35,688 nt of DNA from Saprospiraceae bacterium (GTDB lineage Bacteria; Bacteroidota; Bacteroidia; Chitinophagales; Saprospiraceae), in assembly GCA_021604865.1 (NCBI GenBank), contig BQJU01000075.1:1-35688 (forward strand), given 5' to 3'. A model generated the notes under the pieces. It had not been told where the DNA came from, ran no database searches, and saw nothing but the letters and a program-made list of their open reading frames with translations. Positions within the stretch are counted from its first letter, which is position 1. Each line of letters starts with the position of its first letter. The position numbers and the translations under genes are program-made. Below are positions 8,232 through 15,574 of this stretch, in pieces.

Positions 8232-9512
8232 TCACTCCTCATCTCTCACCCCCGTCTCTACCTCCGGTGCCTTCCACCGCGTATAGCCAATAGGTGTTTC
8301 CTGTGCTTTTTTGATAGCCTGGCCCGAGCGGTTTTTGTCGTAAACCATAGCAAAGGTCATAATCAAGCTGGTCCCGATGATGATAAACAACAGGATGCCT
8401 GGTTCAAAGCCGGGAACAATAGCCTCAGCGGGTATAGCATAAAACAACAGAACGGTAATCAATCCGCGGGGAGCGATGAATAGTTGGGGAATGATGTCCT
8501 TACCTACAAATATGCGTAAGATAACGAAACGAATCGCGTAAATAGACAGGATAATCAGCCCGCTGACAATGGCAACATTCACATTGGCCAGGGACGCCAA
8601 AGAAATGGTGACGCCAAAGATGACAAAGAAAAAAGTACGCACCACAAAGGCCGTTTCCATCGTGATCACGTGTAGCCTTTCGTAGATCTCTTCCACTTTA
8701 TGTTCATCCATCCACTTACTGAGAAAACCCCGAAAAAAGAGGTGTTTATTAGCAATCAATAAACCAAAAATCAGGATAATGATAAGGGAAGAAAGGTGCA
8801 TCTGCTTGCCAAGGGAATAGAGCAGTAACAACACCGCAATTAATAGAAACAGTTTGACACTGCTTCTGATCTTTTGAAAAACCAGGACTATCAGGTAGCT
8901 GGCAATCAGGGAAAGGATAATGGTGAGCACCACATTACCCATAAATCCGACAAAACTAGTGGAGTGTTCCACGGCCCCTAATTTTCCGGTAAGGAAATAA
9001 AAAACCATGATGCCCAGAATGTCTGAAAAGGTACTTTCGTAAATGTGAAACTCCTTTTTATGCTCTTTCAGACCGCTGACACTGGGAATGATAATGGCAC
9101 TCGACAAAATAGAAAGGGGCGTGGCATATAGATAAGCCGCCTTCATGGTCATGCCGGGGATAAATTCGTGTAGGATCATCGCCGCCACCCAAATGGAGAT
9201 TAATAAACCCACCAGGGCAATAAAGAATGCTTTGGCAATAGGTAGGTACTTTTCTTTTTTTAGCTCCAGCTCCAGAGCTGCTTCCAGGACGATCATGATA
9301 AGCCCCACGATGCCCAGCACCTCCAGAACGGGAAAAAAATTGATATTGGTCAACCCGGAAGCATCCATGGCAAACTTGAGTACAATACCCAATACAATGA
9401 GCATCAGTACCGAAGGGATATTCGTTTTGCGGGCTACCTCTCCAAAAAAGAAGGATAAAATAATAATCGTCGATGCCGCAATGATCAGAAAATAGGAACT
9501 CAGAATTTCCAT
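8232..9512 (-). CDS. CPA-type cation:proton antiporter
   Basis: This is a polytopic membrane protein with about 12 hydrophobic segments. The first begins right after the start (MEILSSYFLIIAAS), followed by FFGEVARKTNIPSVLMLIVLGI, a typical CPA opening. FIAPRGLITVLLFYAIPAE in the C-terminal third resembles the NhaP/KefB core. It probably exchanges Na+ or K+ for H+. No RCK or TrkA-N regulatory domain follows. I choose the start at 9512 because the 14 residues before it, from 9554, are charged and unlike a family N-terminus. The MscS-like gene upstream ends 58 bp away and may share a transcript. Confidence 0.85.
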   Translation of the reverse strand: MEILSSYFLIIAASTIIILSFFFGEVARKTNIPSVLMLIVLGIVLKFAMDASGLTNINFFPVLEVLGIVGLIMIVLEAALELELKKEKYLPIAKAFFIALVGLLISIWVAAMILHEFIPGMTMKAAYLYATPLSILSSAIIIPSVSGLKEHKKEFHIYESTFSDILGIMVFYFLTGKLGAVEHSTSFVGFMGNVVLTIILSLIASYLIVLVFQKIRSSVKLFLLIAVLLLLYSLGKQMHLSSLIIILIFGLLIANKHLFFRGFLSKWMDEHKVEEIYERLHVITMETAFVVRTFFFVIFGVTISLASLANVNVAIVSGLIILSIYAIRFVILRIFVGKDIIPQLFIAPRGLITVLLFYAIPAEAIVPGFEPGILLFIIIGTSLIMTFAMVYDKNRSGQAIKKAQETPIGYTRWKAPEVETGVRDEE

Positions 9513-9570
9513 TGTGTTTATTTTGGTTCTCTGACAATTTTGGCCTGCTCGCAAAAATTGTCAGAGAAAG

Positions 9571-10305
9571 TCAATTTTCAGTTAATAACTTTATAGAATA
9601 ACCCCACTCTTTAACCAAGGCCATAAATTCAAATAAATGGCTTTCTTCTCGGAGCGACAAACTGGTGGTGATTTGCCCAGGCGTTTCATCTGTTTCTATC
9701 AATTCGGGCTGGTGATTCCAGTCGATATAGGGGGTGCTAGCCAATAAATCCCGGAGATGAACAAGGTGATTGGTTTTGTCTTTATCGTCTTTTGAGCAAA
9801 TGACAAATTGGTAAAAACCACCAATTTCCTCTCCTGAAAGCAGGGTGTATCCATCAGTGAGGAGTTGGGTATAGCTGAGGTGGTGCAGTCCTTCGTTTGT
9901 TTGCAGATTGAGCCCAAGGCGTTCCATATTAAAGATAACACCTTCCGTATCCCGGCTTCGAATGCGTTCGCCATTGCTGAAATTGTGATTGGCTTGAATG
10001 ATTCGCCCATTGAGGTAATTGCGCACCTGGTCAAAGCCAATAAACAATAATAAGGCTACAATCAGGCCATGAAAAACGGGATTGATGAGCGTGAAAACAC
10101 TGGCCAGGATAATGAGCGCCAGGGGTTCATAAACAAGCAGTAAATACCCTACCACTTTTATTGCTGGCCGCTGAAATCTACCCAGAAAAACGGATTGATT
10201 TAGGATGCGCCTGAGAAATTGCAGCACAAAATACAGGCCGAGCAATACCAATGCGATCAGCATTAAATTGCCCCAGTTAAACCTTATGCGTAAAATATCT
10301 TCCAT
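9571..10305 (-). CDS. MscS-like membrane protein
   Basis: The 244-residue protein has three hydrophobic helices in the first ~95 residues. A region resembling the MscS beta domain follows: a pore-side helix ending in IGFDQVRNYLNGRII, then NHNFSNGERIR, DTEGVIFNMERLGLNLQT and a polar NEGLHHLSYTQLL. In MscS channels this part lines the pore exit and forms the cytoplasmic vestibule. The C-terminal ~90 residues are soluble and less typical. It starts 3 bp after the stop of the 800-residue ATPase gene, so the two are almost certainly co-translated and may be partners. Calling it a true mechanosensitive channel is inference. Confidence 0.65.
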   Translation of the reverse strand: MEDILRIRFNWGNLMLIALVLLGLYFVLQFLRRILNQSVFLGRFQRPAIKVVGYLLLVYEPLALIILASVFTLINPVFHGLIVALLLFIGFDQVRNYLNGRIIQANHNFSNGERIRSRDTEGVIFNMERLGLNLQTNEGLHHLSYTQLLTDGYTLLSGEEIGGFYQFVICSKDDKDKTNHLVHLRDLLASTPYIDWNHQPELIETDETPGQITTSLSLREESHLFEFMALVKEWGYSIKLLTEN

Positions 10306-10308
10306 GTC

Positions 10309-12711
10309 CTACTTATGAAATTTCAAAAACCTTTTTCGTTCCAGCATCCTGCCCAGATCATTTACAACCAGTTCGTTAATTTCCAACCACCCATCCAGTT
10401 GCCGGGTGAGTATACCCACATTGATGAGCCGTTGCAAGACACTGCTATATTTTTCAGAAAAGACCGGACCAAAGAGTTTGCGTAGCCGGTATTCATTCGT
10501 TCTTTTTTCCATCATTATGGCCCTCAATACCAGGCCCGTTTCTGTATTGATAAAATTCGGAAGGATGATACTGCCAGTGAAGGAAAAAGTGACCCGATCT
10601 TCGTCAATCCGCTGGGTAGATGCAGACCACCGGTTAAGTGCCTCGCCAATATTGCCTTCAGAAGCTTTGATAATTCTGCCGGTCATTTTGCGAAATTGCT
10701 GTGGCGATGCTTCATTTTGTTCGGCGTCAATCAGGTTTTTGTGGGTCGCTCCGTGACGGATCAGGATGGCTTCCCGAATCTCTTCTGCCGACATCTGATC
10801 TACGTTGATTTCTGCCTGAAAGACAAAATCCATCTCCAGCAACCTATTGAGGTGTACCTTTAGCCAATTGCCCATCGACACCAAAAAGAAGATACTGCTG
10901 GAGTAGTTGTCGATGTATTTGCGTAAAGCACGCACATTTTGACTTATCGGAATGGTCGGGTCCCACCATAATTCCAGATCATCTATCCAGACCAGAGGCC
11001 GGGCATTAAGAGTGTGTTTGCGGATAAAATCCAAAGCTTCCCCCAGGTCGTAGGTAGTGGTCATACTTCGGCCCTGTAATTTGATGGTCGTATTGGGCAA
11101 TAGCCGAATCACCTCATCCGGAAAATATCGATTGGCCACCAGGTCGCCAAAAAGAGATTTACCAGCAAAGCGCTGGCCGGTAATGGCTACTGCTCCCCGA
11201 AAGCCATTTTTCCAGTTATTGATCAGGCTTTCAATGTGGCGCAACTCTTCAGCTCTACCGACCCAAAATGATTCTCCGATATACCCTTTGGTCAGGAAAA
11301 TGCTGTTGTAGTGGTTGTTGGTCTCATCACCTGATCGGTTTTGAATATAGCGGACGATCTTTTCAGAAATGCTTAACGATTCTTCCCGCTCAACGGTGGT
11401 CTTGAATCGCCGCAATACCTTTTGTTGTTGGCTCAGCCAATCTTGAATCCGGTTGAGTTGTACGTTTTGGTTGAGTTTTAGTTGATTAATGGTTGACTCA
11501 AGTGGAATGGGCAGAAATGTTCCCCCCTGGGTATAAATTTCCGATAGGCGGAAGGTCGATTGTAAGCGACTTTCCAATAAGGCTTCCAATTCGGTCAGGT
11601 TCTCTTTGGTCGCATTCAACTTTTTTAGAAAAGCAAGCAGAGGTTGGCATAAGTCTGCTTTTTCAACCGTACTAGGTTTACCCTCCTTGGTTTCTGCCGA
11701 TAGAATAATGGTTCGGTTTCGGATATTGACCAGCGACATTTTCATGCCGTTGCTTATATTTTCCGTTAGTTCCCATACTTCATAAAGAACAGGTAAGATT
11801 TCGGATTCCATCCATTGTTGCGCACTCTTCCGGAAATTGATTTCCTTGTATAACAACCAGCCATCTCTCGCTTCAATAGATACCTGGGTTTTTTCTGGCA
11901 ATTCAGCCAATTGTTGTTCTAGTTCACTGGTAAAATTAACCAGGTGGTGCAACATGGAAATTTCCTCTTCCAGGTCCTCCAGTCGAAGGGCAATTTTGCC
12001 GGGTTTGGGATCAGGAGATTCTATGGTGTTGTCAATAAAATTGATGGTTTCCTGTGCACTGGTTTTGATGCTATTCATTTCCTGATCACAGGAATTTAGC
12101 ATCTGATTGATATATTCACGGATCTTTAAAAAACTAGTTGAGGTTTCGCGCAAGCTCAGGTAGGTATTGTACAAACCCTGGCATTGTTTTGGGATCGTGT
12201 CTATTTGCTCGCGGTATGCCGGCCATGGATTTTCCTGGTGTTTCCATTGCTCCATCCGTTTGCCCATGTTTTGTTTACTACTTGCTGTAGCTTTGATGAT
12301 CTTCTCAGGGTAGGCGATTAGCTCGGCAGCTGCGGCTTCTATGGCTGTCTTTGATTGGGCCTTCAGGTTTTGTAAAGCTTCCTCGGTTGTGAGGTCATCC
12401 AGTAACAAAAGGTGTGCTTTTTTGTGCTGAAAAATTACATCCCGCCACAGAATTAAAAAGGATTTGGCCTGATCGGGCCATAAGTAGTTGATCACATAAC
12501 ACATAAATTGCTCCCCCATCGGTAGTGAAGGAGTGGTAGAGATCCCTTTTTTTGCATTTTCGGCAATTTGAATAATGCCATCACTTAGCTTTTGTGCAGC
12601 CTCAGTCAGACCCTCAAGATAAGCCTCTCCTGGTTCAGATAACCATACCTGCTCAATCGTCTCCTTTAGTTGGTCTTCAAATTCAGTAAATAACGATTCC
12701 AGTTTTTTCAT
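10309..12711 (-). CDS. Large coiled-coil P-loop ATPase (AAA/STAND-like)
   Basis: The 800-residue protein is divided into a long helical, coiled-coil-prone N-terminal part (1-450) and an ATPase domain. The Walker A motif is TGQRFAGKS (511-519) and the Walker B is LVWIDDLE (573-580). A 'GRAEEL' box just before Walker A (485-490) is typical of STAND/AAA ATPases. A winged-helix-like C-terminus ends the protein (VLQRLINVGILTRQLDGWLEI). No membrane segment is evident. The MscS-like gene follows after 3 bp, so this ATPase may gate or sense for that channel. The role is unknown; I do not recognise a named family. Confidence 0.7.
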   Translation of the reverse strand: MKKLESLFTEFEDQLKETIEQVWLSEPGEAYLEGLTEAAQKLSDGIIQIAENAKKGISTTPSLPMGEQFMCYVINYLWPDQAKSFLILWRDVIFQHKKAHLLLLDDLTTEEALQNLKAQSKTAIEAAAAELIAYPEKIIKATASSKQNMGKRMEQWKHQENPWPAYREQIDTIPKQCQGLYNTYLSLRETSTSFLKIREYINQMLNSCDQEMNSIKTSAQETINFIDNTIESPDPKPGKIALRLEDLEEEISMLHHLVNFTSELEQQLAELPEKTQVSIEARDGWLLYKEINFRKSAQQWMESEILPVLYEVWELTENISNGMKMSLVNIRNRTIILSAETKEGKPSTVEKADLCQPLLAFLKKLNATKENLTELEALLESRLQSTFRLSEIYTQGGTFLPIPLESTINQLKLNQNVQLNRIQDWLSQQQKVLRRFKTTVEREESLSISEKIVRYIQNRSGDETNNHYNSIFLTKGYIGESFWVGRAEELRHIESLINNWKNGFRGAVAITGQRFAGKSLFGDLVANRYFPDEVIRLLPNTTIKLQGRSMTTTYDLGEALDFIRKHTLNARPLVWIDDLELWWDPTIPISQNVRALRKYIDNYSSSIFFLVSMGNWLKVHLNRLLEMDFVFQAEINVDQMSAEEIREAILIRHGATHKNLIDAEQNEASPQQFRKMTGRIIKASEGNIGEALNRWSASTQRIDEDRVTFSFTGSIILPNFINTETGLVLRAIMMEKRTNEYRLRKLFGPVFSEKYSSVLQRLINVGILTRQLDGWLEINELVVNDLGRMLERKRFLKFHK

Positions 12712-12777
12712 TCACCTATGTTAAATCCGGATTTAGTCCGATAGTTACGGTAAAATATGAAAAACAACAAATATATT

Positions 12778-14022
12778 TCAAAGATTGGTTAAAACATCGG
12801 TATCCCTTTTAATTCTCGGAATCAACTGAACGATACTCAAGATCAGTATACCCGTAGGCATCAATACTGAAATACCAAACAAACCTTCGTAATAATAAGG
12901 CAAAAAGCCCCATCCTCCCCAAAATAGAATACCCTGTAGGTATAAAATTAACTCGCTAAATAAAAAGCCCGACAGGAATAAAATCAGCCCAAATCTGGCC
13001 AGCGGATGATCAAACCTGATCAGCTTTTGATAATTGGCATATCCCAGTAAAAAGATGGAAATAATACCCAGCAAAATAAGGTGAATAAAACCGATGACAA
13101 AATTGCGAATGGTAAAACCAATCGTAGCCATATAAGGCACGATGATCGCTGATTGCATCAATATTTTTAATAGAAAACAAGTCAAGGCCGCCAGGAAGAG
13201 TAGGCGGGGCCATCGGGGCAACTGCCCGCGTAAGGCAGGAAGCGTCTTGCTTAATAGATGTACCAGCATAACCGCGGCCACCAACTGTAGCGCCGCACCC
13301 AAACTATTGGTCCAGAAGATAAATTTTAACGGGGTAGACCAGGCAACCGCCAGTGCATAAGTTAAAAAGCAGGAAACCAGAAGCAAGGTGTAAAAGGCTC
13401 GCATAGACTTGACAGGCAAGGGGATTTGTCGTTTTTCCAATATCCTGAAAAATAGTGCCAGTACCGCAAAAGTAAACCAGCCATTGAATTGAAAATGTAG
13501 GTAAAACTGAACTGCGGCATAATACCATGCTGATCCTTTGAGTTGTAAGGCGACAATCGGACCCATAGCCCACAAAGCCAGGGTAGAAATGACCATAAGG
13601 ATCAAGGCAGTTTTGGCTAAGGTAATGGACCAGGTGCGTGGACTAGGGGCCAGGTCTTTTAAAAAGCGAAACACAAACACATAAGAGATTAAAATGTGAA
13701 TACTTGAAAATACAATGGACCAACTGGCGTACCCCATAAAAGGAAAGGTGAAAAGCATGCCGAGTACACTGAGCTGGGCTGACCAGAACAGCCACTTGTA
13801 TATCGGGGCCTTTTTTCGCTCTTCAGGCAAAAAGGTATGGATTAATAAAACAAATAGAGCCTGATAGACCCACCCCAACATGGCCACATGTGAATGGGCA
13901 TGTAGAAAATGCCGGAAATCCAACCAGGAAACCTCATTGACAAAAGCATAACGTAGCAAGGCGCCAATACAAACCGCTATTAAAAAATTGAGGAGAGCTA
14001 TCCTCATCCAATTTTTGTACAT
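12778..14022 (-). CDS. Heme-copper oxidase subunit I-like membrane protein of the nos region
   Basis: The 414-residue protein has about 12 transmembrane helices. His-containing helices (HAHSHVAMLGW near residue 40, YLHFQFNGWF, GFIHLILLG) recall the heme and copper ligands of cbb3-type oxidase/NorB subunit I, and also NnrS. It is much shorter in loops than a real oxidase, and no subunit II is nearby. It probably binds heme or copper and acts in NO or N2O respiration. It lies 226 bp downstream of the cytochrome c gene in the same direction and beside the nos operon. Choosing between an NnrS-like and an oxidase-like role is not possible here. Confidence 0.6.
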   Translation of the reverse strand: MYKNWMRIALLNFLIAVCIGALLRYAFVNEVSWLDFRHFLHAHSHVAMLGWVYQALFVLLIHTFLPEERKKAPIYKWLFWSAQLSVLGMLFTFPFMGYASWSIVFSSIHILISYVFVFRFLKDLAPSPRTWSITLAKTALILMVISTLALWAMGPIVALQLKGSAWYYAAVQFYLHFQFNGWFTFAVLALFFRILEKRQIPLPVKSMRAFYTLLLVSCFLTYALAVAWSTPLKFIFWTNSLGAALQLVAAVMLVHLLSKTLPALRGQLPRWPRLLFLAALTCFLLKILMQSAIIVPYMATIGFTIRNFVIGFIHLILLGIISIFLLGYANYQKLIRFDHPLARFGLILFLSGFLFSELILYLQGILFWGGWGFLPYYYEGLFGISVLMPTGILILSIVQLIPRIKRDTDVLTNL

Positions 14023-14248
14023 AATATTAATAAAATAGATTAGTCAATAAGGAGACAGGGGGCAGGGAGAGTCCAGCAAAATGTGTCCTACTCAGAATTT
14101 TCAACGCCCGAAAAGCGCACAAAAAACTGAATTTCAACAAATCACTCCACGAAACTCAGCGTTCCCCGCGCCTCAGCGGTGAAAAAACACACTTTCTCGG
14201 ACACTCCCCATCACCACATCGCAACACCCCCCTCTCACCAGCTCTACA
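14023..14248. other. Intergenic spacer with a dispersed-repeat-like segment
   Basis: There is no gene. Bases about 14150-14190 (core CTCAGCGTTCCCCGCGCCTC, then AGCGGTGAA) resemble a degenerate intergenic sequence that I recall being scattered in many environmental bacterial genomes. No terminator with a clear T-run is visible. Confidence 0.35.
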
Positions 14249-14728
14249 TTACTCTGCGACCGCTACGCCATCATTGGCATACATAAACTCGAGAACGTCC
14301 CGTGCATCACCTATCGAAAGGTTTTGATTGGGCATACGTACCAAACATTCCTTTAGCATTTCCCGTGCGGCAGGATCTTCCTCCAGCATCACCTCTACAT
14401 TAGTGATCATATTCATAGTCCATTCCGGCTTTCGGCGGGTAGTGACGCCTTTCCAGCCTGGCCCAACGACCCGCTGATCTGTCAGTTTATGGCAGGAGGC
14501 ACATTTCATCTCATAAATGGCCTTGCCTTTGTCCACCATGTCTGGTTTGAGTGGATTGTTTAATTCCACCTGTTTAATTTCGCCGATACCCTTGCCATCA
14601 TCAGGCTTTTCTTCGGCTATCATACTTTTGGGCTTGGCTCCGGAGGAAGACGCATTTTCCCCGGAAGGTGAGCCACCACAGGCATAAAACAACAATGCCC
14701 CTACAAATACTAACAATACATTTTTCAT
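14249..14728 (-). CDS. Lipoprotein c-type cytochrome, likely NosZ electron donor
   Basis: A lipoprotein signal peptide ends at Cys17 (FYACGG). A linker rich in Ser/Lys/Gly spans roughly 20-60. A class I cytochrome c domain follows, with one heme site CASCH (76-80) and a candidate axial Met142 in VRMPNQNLS. Monoheme cytochromes of this kind are often found beside nosZ in Bacteroidota, where they probably hand electrons to NosZ. It is anchored to the membrane on the periplasmic side. The gene lies 73 bp downstream of the Rrf2 regulator. An 18-bp motif shared with the nosZ upstream region lies 38 bp before its start, which suggests common control. Confidence 0.88.
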   Translation of the reverse strand: MKNVLLVFVGALLFYACGGSPSGENASSSGAKPKSMIAEEKPDDGKGIGEIKQVELNNPLKPDMVDKGKAIYEMKCASCHKLTDQRVVGPGWKGVTTRRKPEWTMNMITNVEVMLEEDPAAREMLKECLVRMPNQNLSIGDARDVLEFMYANDGVAVAE

Positions 14729-14765
14729 TGTTAATGAATTTAGAATAGTTAAAGGAAATCAAAAT

Positions 14766-14783
14766 AATCGTTGTTTGAGTCCT
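14766..14783 (-). promoter_or_regulatory. Candidate operator upstream of the cytochrome c gene
   Basis: The 18-bp string AATCGTTGTTTGAGTCCT, read on the plus strand, is identical to the one at 15528-15545 upstream of nosZ. Its right part belongs to a near-perfect inverted repeat GAGTCCT-TT-AGGATTC (14778-14793). It lies 38 bp before the cytochrome start. It may bind the adjacent Rrf2 regulator or an Fnr/Crp-type factor. This is inference from position and identity. Confidence 0.5.
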
Positions 14784-14801
14784 TTAGGATTCTAATTCAT
14801 A

Positions 14802-15227
14802 TTACAATTTCAATTCCTGCAATTTGACTCGGTCCGCCATTTCCCGAATGCTTTGATGTTGCAACTGGTAGTACAATCCTTCCCGATAAGCAAATGCTTG
14901 TACGTGTAACGGGCAGGGGTTCTCCGCTGAACAGACCGGCAAACCTAAAATACAAGAAGTGAACACCTCCATGCCATCAAAACTTTTGATGATCTTTTCC
15001 ATTGGAACATTCAGGTTCTCATCAGCCATATAGAAGCCTCCATTGGGGCCTTTTACCGATGAGATTAGTTGATCCCTGGACAATTGCTGCAGGATTTTGG
15101 CCAGAAAATGTTTGGGCACCTGCAAATCTTCTGCAATGGCTTTTACGCCAACTTTATTTTCTGGACTGGAATGTACCGCCAGGTAAAGAACTGCACGTAT
15201 GGCGTATTTGCAAGCTTTTGAAAACAT
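14802..15227 (-). CDS. Rrf2-family transcriptional regulator
   Basis: The 141-residue protein matches the Rrf2 family. The winged helix-turn-helix spans about 1-70 (KACKYAIRAVLYLA; LQVPKHFLAKILQQL; KGPNGGFYM). Three cysteines, Cys92, Cys99 and Cys105, are spaced as the Fe-S ligands of NsrR/IscR proteins. Such regulators sense NO or oxygen/iron status through the cluster. Its place between nosZ and the cytochrome gene points to control of N2O respiration, with NO as a plausible signal. It is divergent from nosZ across 347 bp, where a short inverted repeat (15280-15295) could be its own operator. The NsrR-like assignment is inference. Confidence 0.88.
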   Translation of the reverse strand: MFSKACKYAIRAVLYLAVHSSPENKVGVKAIAEDLQVPKHFLAKILQQLSRDQLISSVKGPNGGFYMADENLNVPMEKIIKSFDGMEVFTSCILGLPVCSAENPCPLHVQAFAYREGLYYQLQHQSIREMADRVKLQELKL

Positions 15228-15279
15228 AATGATATAGGTTTAATCCGACCGGAAGCAAAGGTAGGGAATTTCTTTATTT

Positions 15280-15295
15280 AAGACAAATGAGTCTT
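15280..15295. promoter_or_regulatory. Inverted repeat, candidate Rrf2 operator
   Basis: AAGAC and GTCTT arms flank a 6-bp spacer (AAATGA). The site lies 53 bp upstream of the Rrf2 start, a position suited to autorepression. It shares the TGAGTC core with the two 18-bp motifs. Confidence 0.4.
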
Positions 15296-15527
15296 TTAAT
15301 ATTTTGCAGTGTGAGACGAAATTCTGTTTAAATGTTTTAATTATTGTTGTTTTGTTATTTGTAATATTTTGATTTATAGATAATTAATTGATTAATGTTT
15401 ATTCTCATTGTCCTTGATGATAAATGTCATTGTGTAAACTGGTAGAAGCCTCTTTCTTTGCATAGAAGATATAAGGGTCTTTTATTGGAGTCTCCAACAT
15501 ACTCTTAAATTGCTTCACCCAAATTGA

Positions 15528-15545
15528 AATCGTTGTTTGAGTCCT
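15528..15545 (+). promoter_or_regulatory. Candidate operator upstream of nosZ
   Basis: AATCGTTGTTTGAGTCCT lies 29 bp before the nosZ ATG and is identical to 14766-14783 upstream of the divergent cytochrome c gene. Its orientation relative to the gene is opposite in the two cases, as would suit a symmetric operator or a regulator that tolerates either orientation. Confidence 0.5.
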
Positions 15546-15574
15546 AATTTAATCTATAAACAAAATGTGCAATT

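Larger units (their letters stand above)
15228..15574. promoter_or_regulatory. Divergent nos/Rrf2 control region
   Basis: This AT-rich 347-bp spacer separates the Rrf2 gene from nosZ and must hold promoters for both. I see the inverted repeat AAGAC-6-GTCTT at 15280-15295 near the Rrf2 gene and the 18-bp shared motif at 15528-15545 near nosZ. Both contain a TGAGTC core (ATGAGTCTTTTA and TTGAGTCCTAAT). I could not place a confident Bacteroidota -7 box (TAnnTTTG). Confidence 0.6.

Noticed and set aside
8035-8235. 66-codon minus-strand frame between the GAPDH and antiporter genes
   Set aside because: It includes a palindrome (CTACGG-AG-CCGTAG) and a TTTGGAGGCC arm, so it looks like intergenic repeat DNA.
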